Assembly (NCBI RefSeq): GCF_028583545.1
Contig: NZ_CP087106.1
Span: 4,274,501 to 4,338,500 of the forward strand
Length of the DNA stretch: 64,000 nt
Direction: 5' to 3'
Source of the DNA: Methylobacterium sp. NMS14P
GTDB taxonomy: Bacteria > Pseudomonadota > Alphaproteobacteria > Rhizobiales > Beijerinckiaceae
Below the pieces are notes generated by a model. That model searched no databases and was not told where the DNA came from. It saw only the letters and a list, made by a program, of their open reading frames with translations. Numbering within the stretch: position 1 is the first letter of the stretch; each line of letters opens with the position of its first letter. Shown here one piece after another: positions 51,047 to 59,221 of this stretch. A program made the translations under genes and the position numbers.

Positions 51047-51967
51047 TCAGCGCCCGGCGGCCCGGAGATGCTCCAGCAGGAGGGCGGCCGCGGGCGACAG
51101 CGCGCCCGGGCGGACCACGAGGCGCAGCGTGCGCGCGGCCCAGGGATCGGTCAGCGGCACCGCGGCCAGCCGCATCGGCGGGCCGAGCAGGGCGTAGACG
51201 CGCTCCGGCACGGTCCCGAGGCCCAGCCCGACCTGCGCCATGCGGCAGATCGCGTCGAAGCTCGGGACGTGCATGCGCAGCCGCAGGGGCCGGCCGAGGC
51301 GCCGGGCCTCGTCGCGCAGGGCGGCGTAGATCGAGCTCTCCGCGTGCAGCCCGACATGGTCGTAGTCGAGGGTGTCGGCCAGCGCGACGGCGCCGCGGCC
51401 GCTCAGGGGATGCCCGGCCGGCATCACCAGGACGAGGCGGTCGCTCCGGTACGGGTAGGCGGTGAGGCTGCGGGTGTCGGTGTTGCCCGCGCAGAGGCCG
51501 AGATCGGCGAACCCCTCCTCGACGCCCGCGACGACGCCGCCGCTCGGGCGCTCCTCGAGGTCGACCCGGATCCCGTCCTGCGCGGCCAGGAAGGCCTGCA
51601 GATCCTCGGGCAGGAACTCCACGATGGCCGAGAGGTTGGCGAGCACCCGCACGAAGCCGCGCACGCCCCGGGCGTGCTCGGCGAGTTCCAGGGCGATCTG
51701 CTCGGCGCTCGCCAGCATCCGGCGGGTGTGGTGCAGCAGGGTCTCGCCCGCCGGGGTGAGCCGCATGCCGCGCGGCTCGCGGGTGAGCAGGGTGCAGCCC
51801 AGCGCGTGCTCCAGCTCGGCGAGGCGCTTGCTCACCGCCGAGGGCGCGATCGCCGCCCGGCGGGCCGCGCCGTTCAGCGTCCCCTCCGCGCAGATGGCCG
51901 CGAACAGCCGGAGCGTCTTCAGGTCGAGGCGGCTCAGGGTCGCGGCCGCGGGCAGGTCGGCGGACAT
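51047..51967 (-). CDS. LysR-family transcriptional regulator
   Basis: A 306-residue regulator with an N-terminal HTH (about residues 13-72; GTLNGAARRAAIAPSAVSKRLAELEHALG in pieces) and an effector-binding domain (about 97-300). It lies upstream of the CoA-transferase/lyase genes on the same strand with a 100-base gap. It is probably their regulator, though the non-divergent layout is less typical. Start ATG 51,967. Confidence 0.92.
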   Translation of the reverse strand: MSADLPAAATLSRLDLKTLRLFAAICAEGTLNGAARRAAIAPSAVSKRLAELEHALGCTLLTREPRGMRLTPAGETLLHHTRRMLASAEQIALELAEHARGVRGFVRVLANLSAIVEFLPEDLQAFLAAQDGIRVDLEERPSGGVVAGVEEGFADLGLCAGNTDTRSLTAYPYRSDRLVLVMPAGHPLSGRGAVALADTLDYDHVGLHAESSIYAALRDEARRLGRPLRLRMHVPSFDAICRMAQVGLGLGTVPERVYALLGPPMRLAAVPLTDPWAARTLRLVVRPGALSPAAALLLEHLRAAGR

Positions 51968-51992
51968 CCGGCGGCTCGGCTCGGGCGCGCCG

Positions 51993-52367
51993 TCAGTCGC
52001 GGGATCCGACCGGCTGGCCGTAGGTGCCGAGACCGGCCTTGGCCCCCTCGCGGTTGACGAGGCCGAACCGCAGCACCGCCTGCTCCAGGTAGTCGATCGC
52101 GTCGACGAGGTGGGCGCGCGCCTCGGCGATGCTCTCGTCCCCCTCCTCGAGCGGCGTCTCGGCGAGCTTCACGGCGGCGATCAGGACGCGGTCGCGCTCG
52201 TCCTCGATCCGCGGATCGCGGGCGAGGTTGCCCCGGACCCGGGCGTCGAACGTCTCGATGACCGACCAGGGCAGCGCGTCCTTGCCGGACGGCGCCCGGT
52301 ACGCCCGGGCGTGGCGCCGCGCGTCGGCGCTGGCGGCCCTGACATGGTCGGCGAGTGCTGCATCCAT
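51993..52367 (-). CDS. Conserved-looking hypothetical protein
   Basis: A 124-residue soluble, mainly helical and charged protein (MDAALADHVRAASADARRHARAY...). It has the pattern of a small helical bundle (ERDRVLIAAVKLAETPLEEGDESIAEARAHLVDAIDYLEQAV read in segments). Start ATG 52,367 with a good GGAGGTC site. No domain was recognised. It ends 26 bases before the LysR start and is divergent from lemA. Confidence 0.7.
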   Translation of the reverse strand: MDAALADHVRAASADARRHARAYRAPSGKDALPWSVIETFDARVRGNLARDPRIEDERDRVLIAAVKLAETPLEEGDESIAEARAHLVDAIDYLEQAVLRFGLVNREGAKAGLGTYGQPVGSRD

Positions 52368-52569
52368 TCCCGACCTCCGCGGCGGCGCGCCGATCACCGG
52401 CTCGAAGGTCCGAACGTGCGCCGGCCCGGTCCGTTGCCGGCGTCCTGAGCGGGCCGCGCCACAAACCTTCGAGGCCGGGCGGGCGGGGGCCTTACCTTGG
52501 CGGTTCCGGCCCTTATCTCTCGGGCTCGTGATCAAGCGGCCGAGTCTCGGCCGGCAGATGGGGGACGAT

Positions 52570-53205
52570 ATGGGAACGACGCTGACGGCCGGCGCGCTGC
52601 GCCGGACATCGCCCGCGGCGCGCCTCCTCGGCGTGCTCTCGGTGATCCTGGTGGCCGCGGGTCTCTCCGGCTGCGGGGCGGTCAACCGGGTGCCGACGCT
52701 GCAGGAGCAGGCCAAATCCTCGTGGAGCGAGGTGCAGAACCAGTACCAGCGCCGGGCCGACCTGATCCCCAACCTCGTCGAGACCGTGAAGGGCTACGCC
52801 CAGCAGGAGAAGGACGTGCTGATCGGCGTCACCGAGGCGCGCGCCAAGGCGTCGAGCGTGAAGGTCGACGCCTCCACGGTCAGCGATCCGCAGAAGTTCA
52901 AGGAGTACCAGGACGCCCAGAACCAGCTCTCGGGCGCGCTCGGACGCCTGCTGGTGACGGTGGAGAAGTACCCCGACCTCAAGTCGAACCAGAACTTCCT
53001 CGCCCTGCAATCCCAGCTGGAGGGCACCGAGAACCGCATCGCGGTGGCGCGGCGCGACTACATCACGGCCGTGCAGGCCTACAACACCGAGGTGCGCACG
53101 ATCCCGGGCCGCTGGATCGCGGCGATCCTGTACCCCGACGCCAAGCCGATGGAGACCTTCACGGCGACGCCGAACGCGGACCGGCCGCCGAACGTGAAGT
53201 TCTAG
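52570..53205 (+). CDS. lemA: LemA family protein
   Basis: A 211-residue lipoprotein-like LemA protein. The N-terminal membrane segment ends in a lipobox, LSGC (cysteine near residue 35), so the protein is likely lipid-anchored. The LemA domain shows VPTLQEQAKSSWSEVQNQYQRRADLIPNLVETVKGYA in parts and the ENRIAVARRDYITAVQAYNTEV helix. Start ATG 52,570 with GGGGGACG. It precedes two TPM-domain genes in an operon; this linkage is common, and the set is thought to act in the envelope, function unproven. Confidence 0.93.
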   Translation: MGTTLTAGALRRTSPAARLLGVLSVILVAAGLSGCGAVNRVPTLQEQAKSSWSEVQNQYQRRADLIPNLVETVKGYAQQEKDVLIGVTEARAKASSVKVDASTVSDPQKFKEYQDAQNQLSGALGRLLVTVEKYPDLKSNQNFLALQSQLEGTENRIAVARRDYITAVQAYNTEVRTIPGRWIAAILYPDAKPMETFTATPNADRPPNVKF

Positions 53206-53206
53206 G

Positions 53207-54019
53207 GTGGCACCCGTGGGCCGGACCGTGAGCCGGGCCGCGCCCGTCCGGGTGCGGCTCGCCCTGTCGCTCGCCGTCCTGGCGGCCTGCCTGACGATCA
53301 CCGCGATCGGGGCGCTGGCGGCCGAGCTGACCTTCCCGGCGCTGACCGGCCGCGTGGTCGACGCGGCCGGCATCCTGACGCCGGAGCAGCGCGGCACCCT
53401 CGAGGCCAAGCTGAAGGCGCACGAGGACAAGACCTCGGACCAGGTGGTCGTCGCCACGGTGCCGAACCTGCAGGGCACGACCGTCGAGGACTACGCCAAC
53501 CGCCTGTTCCGGGACTGGAAGCTCGGGCAGGCCAAGACCAACAACGGCGTCCTGCTGCTGGTGGCGCCGAGCGAGCGGAAGGTCCGGATCGAGGTCGGCT
53601 ACGGCCTCGAGGGGGCGCTGACCGACGCCCTGTCCAAGGTGATCATCGCCGGCGCCATCACGCCGCGCTTCAAGACCGGCGACTATTTCGGCGGCCTCGA
53701 CGCCGGCGTCGACGGCATCCTGTCGATCCTGGCCGGCGACGCGCAGGACTGGCAGCGCAAGCCCCAGGTGCGGGCCGACGAGGTCGATCCCGCCCAGGTG
53801 GCGGTCTTCATCGCCCTGTTCCTGATCGTGCTGTTCGTCGCGTGGCGCATGAGCCGGGGCGGCCGGTCGGGCCCCGGCGGCCTCGTCATCCTGCCGGGCC
53901 CCGGCTCGGGCGGCTGGGGCGGCGGCTTCTCGGACGGCGGCGGGTCGGGCGGCTTCGACGGCGGGTTCTCCGGCGGCGGCGGCTCGTCGGGTGGCGGAGG
54001 AGCATCCGGTGACTGGTAG
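53207..54019 (+). CDS. TPM-domain membrane protein (YgcG/Psb32-like)
   Basis: A 270-residue protein: signal peptide (about 1-40, ...TITAIGALA), TPM domain (about 45-175; LTGRVVDAAGILTPEQRGTLEAKL, TSDQVVVATVPNL, NNGVLLLVAPSERKVRIEVGYGLEG), a transmembrane helix (about 197-215) and a glycine/serine-rich C-terminus (GGSGGFDGGFSGGGGSSGGGG region). TPM domains in the periplasm have been linked to phosphatase activity or membrane-protein turnover; here unknown. The first GTG follows the lemA stop by one base; later in-frame GTG codons are possible. Confidence 0.88.
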   Translation: MAPVGRTVSRAAPVRVRLALSLAVLAACLTITAIGALAAELTFPALTGRVVDAAGILTPEQRGTLEAKLKAHEDKTSDQVVVATVPNLQGTTVEDYANRLFRDWKLGQAKTNNGVLLLVAPSERKVRIEVGYGLEGALTDALSKVIIAGAITPRFKTGDYFGGLDAGVDGILSILAGDAQDWQRKPQVRADEVDPAQVAVFIALFLIVLFVAWRMSRGGRSGPGGLVILPGPGSGGWGGGFSDGGGSGGFDGGFSGGGGSSGGGGASGDW

Positions 54020-54641
54020 AGGCGCGGCCGTGCTGACTCCGGAGGCGCGGGACCGGCTCGCCCGGGCGGTCGGGCACGCGGAGGCCGGGACGTCCGGCGA
54101 GATCGTCGTGATGGTGAGCCGGCGCGCTGGCGCCTACCGCTCGGTCGTGCTGCTCACCGCCCTCGTCGTCGCGCTGGTCCTGCCCGGGCCGCTGATCGCC
54201 CTGACGGCGTGGAGCGCCGCGTCGATCCTGCTGGCGCAGGCGGCCCTCGTGGCGGCGATCCTTGTGGCGAGCCAGAACGAGCGGCTGCGCATGGCCCTGG
54301 TGCCGCGCCGCCTGCGCCGCGCCCGAGCCCGGGAGGCGGCCCGGCGGGCCTTCTGGTCGCGCGGCCTGAGCCTGACGCGCCGGCGCACCGGGGTCCTGCT
54401 GTACCTGTCGCTCGCCGAGCGGCACGCCGAGATCGTCACCGATCTCGGCGTCCTGCGGGAGATCCCGCCGGCCGCCTGGGACGGGATCCTCGCCGAGCTG
54501 ATGCCGGCCCTCGGGCGCGGCGCGATCGAGGACGGCCTGACGGCGGCGGTCGCGCGCGTCGGGGCCTGCCTGGCGGAGCATCTCCCGGCAGGTCCGGGCG
54601 ACCCCGACGAGCTGCCGAACCGGGTCGTCGTGGTCGACTGA
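54009..54641 (+). CDS. Second TPM-domain-like membrane protein
   Basis: A 210-residue protein. An N-terminal piece (LTPEARDRLARAVGHAEAGTSGEIVVMV) resembles the start of a TPM domain, followed by two transmembrane helices (about residues 37-58 and 60-82). The rest of the TPM fold comes after the helices (RRTGVLLYLSLAERHAEIVTDLGVL and VARVGACLAEHLP), so the domain is interrupted by a membrane hairpin. Start GTG 54,009, inside the end of the previous gene, with GGAGG eight bases upstream; GTG 53,991 is an alternative. Third gene of the lemA operon. Confidence 0.8.
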   Translation: MTGRGAAVLTPEARDRLARAVGHAEAGTSGEIVVMVSRRAGAYRSVVLLTALVVALVLPGPLIALTAWSAASILLAQAALVAAILVASQNERLRMALVPRRLRRARAREAARRAFWSRGLSLTRRRTGVLLYLSLAERHAEIVTDLGVLREIPPAAWDGILAELMPALGRGAIEDGLTAAVARVGACLAEHLPAGPGDPDELPNRVVVVD

Positions 54642-54662
54642 CGGCGCTCCCGGCCGTCGCGG

Positions 54663-54677
54663 TCGGACGTCGTCCGA
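54663..54677. promoter_or_regulatory. Palindrome 1 upstream of the glycosyltransferase-P450 operon
   Basis: TCGGACG-T-CGTCCGA, a perfect 7+1+7 dyad 21 bases after the second TPM gene. It lies in the 290-base gap (54,642-54,931), which also holds palindrome 2 and no gene. Could be an operator or a short hairpin. Confidence 0.35.
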
Positions 54678-54715
54678 ACGGAGGACGCGCCGAACGCCGG
54701 CGGACCGCACGATGG

Positions 54716-54731
54716 CTGTGACCTGTCACAG
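54716..54731. promoter_or_regulatory. Palindrome 2 upstream of the glycosyltransferase-P450 operon
   Basis: CTGTGAC-CT-GTCACAG is a perfect 7+2+7 dyad about 200 bases before the glycosyltransferase start. Its form suits TetR, GntR or Crp-like dimers. No regulator gene is adjacent to test the idea. Confidence 0.45.
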
Positions 54732-54931
54732 TCCGATATTGCGCCGGACTTCAACCGGATGGCATGGTGCGCCGCCGCACTAGGCACCCTCCGGTTGTGT
54801 AACTGCGCTGGACCGGCCGCGATTTTCCCTGTGAGTCCGGCGCGCCGGGGGCCATGGGGCCCCCGCGCATGAAGGCGCCGGCACCCGAGCAGGAGCGACG
54901 CCGGCGCGACCGGCGGCGCGAGGAGGCCGTG

Positions 54932-56248
54932 ATGAAGATCCTGATCGCCGCGACGCCGCTCACCGGCCACGTGAACCCGCTCCTCGCGATCGGGCGGACG
55001 GCGGCGGCCCGAGGCGACGACGTCCTCGTGCTCACCGACCCGGCCTTCCGGCCGAAGGTCGAGGCGGCGGGCCTGCGCTTCACGCCCTACGCGGACAACC
55101 ACGCGGCCGAGTACCGCGAGACCGAGCTGCCGGCCGGCCCGGAGCGCTATCGCGGCGAGTTCGAGCGCCGGTTCGTGGATCCCATGCCGGTCCAGGCCGC
55201 CGCCCTGCGGGCGCTGATCGCCGCCGAGGCCCCCGACGTGATCCTGGCCGGCAGCATGTTCCTGGGCGCGCTGCCGCTGCTCCTCGACACCGCGCCGCGG
55301 CCGCCCATCGTGACCGTCAACGTCAGCATCCTCTTCCTCGACCGGCCCGACCACGCGCCCGTGGGCCTCGGCCTGCCGCCGGCCCGCGACCGGGACGACC
55401 TGGTCCGCTACGCCGCCCTGAAGGCCGGCATGGACGCGGCCTTCGTCAACCCGGTGCGGGCCTACACGGATGCCAAGCTCGCGGCGCTCGGCCTGCCGCC
55501 CCTGCCGGCCTCCCTGCCCCACTCCATCGTGATCCTGCCGGACCTGTTCCTGCAGCCGACCGTGCCGGGCTTCGAGTACGATTACGGCACCCTGCCGCCG
55601 GGCCTCCGCTTCATCGGCCTGCTCCAGCCGCCGACGCCGCCCGCGCCGCTCCCGGACTGGTGGCCCGATCTGGAGGCGGCGAACGCGGCGGGCCGGCCCG
55701 TCGTGCTGGTCACCCAGGGCACGCTGGCCAACGCGGATTTCGGCGAGCTGGTCGAGCCGACCCTGACCGCCCTGGCCGACCGGGACGATCTGCTGGTCCT
55801 GGCCACCACCGGCGGCCGCCCCGTGGACGCGCTGCAGGTTCCGGTCCCGGCCAACGCCCGGGTGTCGTGCTTCCTGCCGTTCCGCGAATTGCTGCCGCGG
55901 GTGAGCGTGCTCGTGACCAACGGCGGCTACGGCAGCGTCTCGCAGGCGCTCGCCGCCGGCGTGCCGATCGTCTCGGCCGGCCTGACCGAGGACAAGGCGG
56001 AGGTGAACGCGCGCATCGGCTGGTCCGGCGTCGGGATCAACCTCGGGACCAACGCGCCGGGCCCGGAGCCGGTCGGCGCCGCGGTGGCGCGCGTGCTCGA
56101 CGAGCCTGACTTCCGGACGCGCGCCGGGGCGCTGCGGGACGCCTTCGCGGCCCGGGACGCCATGGCCGCCATCCTGACGGCTCTGGACGATCTCGCGCGC
56201 GTCGGGACCGATGCGGGAAGCGCGCGCGCTCTGGCGAGGTCGGCATGA
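54932..56248 (+). CDS. UGT-type glycosyltransferase (GT1, MGT-like)
   Basis: A 438-residue GT-B enzyme. The N-terminal acceptor domain starts MKILIAATPLTGHVNPLLAIGRTAAARGDDV; the C-terminal donor domain carries VTQGTLAN, FLPFRELLPRVSVLVTNGGYGSVSQALAAGVPIV and EVNARIGWSGVGINLG, the nucleotide-sugar motif region of macrolide- and sterol-type UGTs. It probably glycosylates a small hydrophobic acceptor. Start ATG 54,932 with AGGAGG. First gene of a four-gene operon with ferredoxin, reductase and P450, each overlapping the next. Confidence 0.88.
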   Translation: MKILIAATPLTGHVNPLLAIGRTAAARGDDVLVLTDPAFRPKVEAAGLRFTPYADNHAAEYRETELPAGPERYRGEFERRFVDPMPVQAAALRALIAAEAPDVILAGSMFLGALPLLLDTAPRPPIVTVNVSILFLDRPDHAPVGLGLPPARDRDDLVRYAALKAGMDAAFVNPVRAYTDAKLAALGLPPLPASLPHSIVILPDLFLQPTVPGFEYDYGTLPPGLRFIGLLQPPTPPAPLPDWWPDLEAANAAGRPVVLVTQGTLANADFGELVEPTLTALADRDDLLVLATTGGRPVDALQVPVPANARVSCFLPFRELLPRVSVLVTNGGYGSVSQALAAGVPIVSAGLTEDKAEVNARIGWSGVGINLGTNAPGPEPVGAAVARVLDEPDFRTRAGALRDAFAARDAMAAILTALDDLARVGTDAGSARALARSA

Positions 56249-56484
56249 AGCCGGCCTCCGACGCGGCGGCGCTCCGGGTCGTGGTGGATCTCAACCGCTG
56301 CCAGGGCTACGCCCAGTGCTGCTACGCCGCGCCGGACGCCTTCGCGATCCGCGGCCACGAGATCCTGTTCTACGATCCCGCGCCGCCGGCCGACCGGCGC
56401 GGCGCCATCGAGCGGGCGGTGCAGGCCTGCCCGGTCCGCGCCATCAGCCTCCAGGCCGGCCCAGACGACCGGGGCGCGCCGTGA
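56245..56484 (+). CDS. 3Fe-4S ferredoxin, P450 redox partner
   Basis: A 79-residue ferredoxin with C19-x5-C25 and C62-P63, the three-cysteine pattern of single 3Fe-4S ferredoxins that serve cytochrome P450s (CQGYAQCCYAAPDAF ... ACPVRAI). A further cysteine, C26, adjoins C25. It overlaps the glycosyltransferase by four bases (ATGA) and the reductase by four (GTGA), so the three electron-transfer genes are translated in coupling. Confidence 0.92.
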   Translation: MKPASDAAALRVVVDLNRCQGYAQCCYAAPDAFAIRGHEILFYDPAPPADRRGAIERAVQACPVRAISLQAGPDDRGAP

Positions 56485-57803
56485 CCCCCGAACCCGCCGG
56501 CATCGTCGTGGTCGGGGCCTCCCTCGCCGGCCTGCGCGGCGCCGAGGCGCTGCGGCGGGGCGGCTACGACGGCCCGCTCACCCTGGTCGGCGCCGAGCCG
56601 TACCGCCCCTACGACCGCCCGCCCCTGTCGAAGCACGTGCTCGCCGGCGAACTCGCCGCGGACGCGACCCGGCTGCCGGAACTGGCGGATCTCCGCGCCC
56701 GCTGGCGCCTCGGGAGCCCGGCCGTCGCCCTCGACCGGGCGGCCCGCACGCTCCGGCTCGCCGACGGGTCGGCGCTCGCCTACGAGGCCCTGCTCATCGC
56801 CACCGGCGCCGAGGCCCGGCCCTGGCCGGCCGAGACCGGCGGCGGTCTCACCGGCATCTTCACCCTGCGCGGGCGCGACGACGCGGCCGCGCTGCGGGAC
56901 GCCCTGGTGGCGCGCCCGCGGCAGGCACTCATCGTCGGCGGCGGCCTGATCGGCTGCGAGGCGGCGTCCTGCCTGCGCGATCTCGGCCTGTCCGTGACCC
57001 TGGTCGATCCGAACGCCGCACCCCTGGCCCGCGGTCTGGGGACCTTCGTCGGCGGCGTGATCGCCGAGTGCCTGCGCGCGTCCGGCGCCACGTTCCGACC
57101 CGGCACGACGGTGCGGGCGTTCGAGGGCGACGCGTCCGGGCACGTCGCCCGGGCCCGGCTGGCGGACGGCAGCACCGTCGAGACCAACCTGGTCATCGCC
57201 GCCCTGGGGGCGACCCGGGCGACGGCCTGGCTGCGGGGCGCGGGCCTGCGCGCCGATGCCGGCGGCGTGACCTGCGACGCGGCCTGCCGGGTCCTCGACG
57301 CCGACGGGGTGCCCTGCCCGGACATCTACGCGGCGGGCGACGTCGCTCGGTGGCCGATCCCGCTCTACGGCAACCGCCTGATCGCGGTGGAGCACTGGGG
57401 CAACGCCGTCGAGCAGGCCGCGCACGCCGCGCGCAACATGCTGGCCGGCCCCGGCGATCAGAGTCCCTACGGGCACCTGCCGGCCTTCTGGTCGAGCCAG
57501 TTCGGGATCAACATTAAGCTGGTCGGACTCCCCGACGGCGCCGATTCCATCGCGGTGATGCAGGGGTCGCGGGCGTCCCGCCGGTTCCTCGCCGTGTACG
57601 GCCGCGCCGGCCGCAGCATCGCGGCCGTCTCGTTCGATCAGGCCCGCTGGCTGCCGGCCTACGCGGAGGCGATCGTGGCCGGCGATCCGTTCCCGCCGCT
57701 CACCGACGCGACCGACCGGCCCCGCGTCGAGATGGCGGCCCCGGGCTTCCCGCCGCGCCGCGCCGCCCCGGCGCGATCTTCCGCCGAGACCGTTCATGTC
57801 TGA
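56481..57803 (+). CDS. FAD-dependent ferredoxin reductase
   Basis: A 440-residue flavoprotein of the putidaredoxin/rubredoxin-reductase class. The FAD-binding glycine motif VVGASLAGLRGAEALR lies near 8-23, PYDRPPLSKHVLAG near 45-58, the NAD(P)H motif IVGGGLIGCEAASCLRDLG near 150-168, and the second flavin segment DIYAAGDVARW near 285-295. It passes electrons from NAD(P)H to the upstream ferredoxin and so to the P450. Start GTG 56,481. The reductase domain is complete. Confidence 0.93.
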   Translation: MTPEPAGIVVVGASLAGLRGAEALRRGGYDGPLTLVGAEPYRPYDRPPLSKHVLAGELAADATRLPELADLRARWRLGSPAVALDRAARTLRLADGSALAYEALLIATGAEARPWPAETGGGLTGIFTLRGRDDAAALRDALVARPRQALIVGGGLIGCEAASCLRDLGLSVTLVDPNAAPLARGLGTFVGGVIAECLRASGATFRPGTTVRAFEGDASGHVARARLADGSTVETNLVIAALGATRATAWLRGAGLRADAGGVTCDAACRVLDADGVPCPDIYAAGDVARWPIPLYGNRLIAVEHWGNAVEQAAHAARNMLAGPGDQSPYGHLPAFWSSQFGINIKLVGLPDGADSIAVMQGSRASRRFLAVYGRAGRSIAAVSFDQARWLPAYAEAIVAGDPFPPLTDATDRPRVEMAAPGFPPRRAAPARSSAETVHV

Positions 57804-59037
57804 CGACGCGCTGTTCGCCGCCGTGATGGATCCGGCCAACCGGGCCGACCCGTACCGGCTCTACGAGCGGCTGCGGCGGCAGCCGGTCTCCCGCCAGCGC
57901 GACGGCAGCTACGTCGTCTCCACGCACGCGGCGATCCGCAGCCTGCTGTTCGACCCGCGGCTCAGCTCCGAGGACCTGCCCCCGCCCCGGCGGCCGCGCA
58001 CCGGCAACCCGCTCAAGGACCTGATCCTCAACCCGATCAAGAACCGCATCAGCGCCACGCACCGCCCGTTCATCTTCCGCGATCCCCCGGACCACGACCG
58101 GCTGCGCAGCCTGGTGATGCGGGAATTCTCGATCGCGCGGGTGCAGGCGCTGCGGCCGCGGATCGCCCGGGAGGTGGACGGCCTGATCGACGCGTGCCGG
58201 GAGCGGAAGGAGGTCTGCCTCGTGAGCGACCTCTCCTACCCGCTGCCGGTGACGGTGATCTGCGAGCTGCTCGGCGTGCCGCGCGAGGACGAGCCGCGGT
58301 TCCAAGCCTGGGCGACGCAGCTCGCCACCGCCGTCGAGCCGGACGCGCGCCACGACGACACGACCCGGCGCCAGATCGTCGGCGCCTTCGACGAGATCGC
58401 CGCCTACATGCGCGACCTCATCCGCGAGAAGCGGCGGCGCCCGGCCGACGACATGCTGAGCGGTCTCGCCGCGCCCGGGCCGGACGGCCGGAAGCAGATG
58501 AGCGACTTCGACCTCCTGTCGACGGCGGTCCTGCTGCTGGTCGCGGGCCACGAGACCACCGTGAACCTCATCACTAACGCCATGCTGACCCTGCTCCGGC
58601 ATCCCGAGGAGCTGGAGCGGCTCCGGGCCGATCCGGAGCGCGCGCCGCGGCTGATCGAGGAGGTCCTGCGCTACGAGCCGCCGGTGCATTTCCGGACCCG
58701 CAAGGCCCTCGGGGCGATCGCGCTGGCCGGCGAGATGATCCCCAAGGGCGCGCCCGTCATCCTGATGTTCGCCGCCGCGAACCGCGATCCCGATCGGTTC
58801 GCCGCGCCCGACCGCTTCGATCCCGACCGGGGCGACATCGAGCATTTCGGCTTCGGCGGGGGCCTGCACTACTGCGTCGGCGCGCCGCTGGCGCGGCTGG
58901 AGGCCGAGATCGCCCTGGTGGCGCTGAGCCGCCGCCTCGTGGCCCCGCGCCTCGCGGTCGATCCGCCGCCCTACCGGCCGGGCGCGTCGCTCCGGGGGCC
59001 CGAGCAGCTGCGCATCGGCATCGACGGCGTCGCCTGA
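57796..59037 (+). CDS. Cytochrome P450
   Basis: A 413-residue bacterial class I P450. The oxygen-activation I-helix motif is AGHETT near residue 253, the K-helix ExxR is EVLR, and the heme loop FGFGGGLHYCVGAPLARLE places the axial cysteine near residue 357. The ATG lies within the reductase gene (8-base overlap). With its own ferredoxin and reductase it should be self-sufficient in redox terms. Substrate unknown; the linked glycosyltransferase hints at hydroxylation followed by glycosylation of a lipid, terpenoid or xenobiotic. Confidence 0.96.
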   Translation: MSDDALFAAVMDPANRADPYRLYERLRRQPVSRQRDGSYVVSTHAAIRSLLFDPRLSSEDLPPPRRPRTGNPLKDLILNPIKNRISATHRPFIFRDPPDHDRLRSLVMREFSIARVQALRPRIAREVDGLIDACRERKEVCLVSDLSYPLPVTVICELLGVPREDEPRFQAWATQLATAVEPDARHDDTTRRQIVGAFDEIAAYMRDLIREKRRRPADDMLSGLAAPGPDGRKQMSDFDLLSTAVLLLVAGHETTVNLITNAMLTLLRHPEELERLRADPERAPRLIEEVLRYEPPVHFRTRKALGAIALAGEMIPKGAPVILMFAAANRDPDRFAAPDRFDPDRGDIEHFGFGGGLHYCVGAPLARLEAEIALVALSRRLVAPRLAVDPPPYRPGASLRGPEQLRIGIDGVA

Positions 59038-59081
59038 TCCGGGCGGGGGCGCGCGAGTCGTGAAGCGTCGGTGAACGGGGC

Positions 59082-59097
59082 TGTTTCACGTGAAACA
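59082..59097. other. parS centromere-like site
   Basis: TGTTTCACGTGAAACA is a perfect 16-bp palindrome identical to the common ParB-binding parS consensus. It lies in the 184-base gap between the P450 and alcohol dehydrogenase genes. ParB loads here to organise and partition the origin region. Bacterial parS sites cluster near oriC, so this supports an origin-proximal position. No other full match was seen in the window. Confidence 0.88.
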
Positions 59098-59221
59098 TTT
59101 GTAAACCACCGCGCCGCGGTCGACCGGACGGCGTCGCAGGAACTTGGCCGTGCCGAGGCGGGCTTTACGGGAGAACGGCCGAGACGGCCGCAATCCCGAA
59201 AGCTTCCGGAGAGACGACGCC

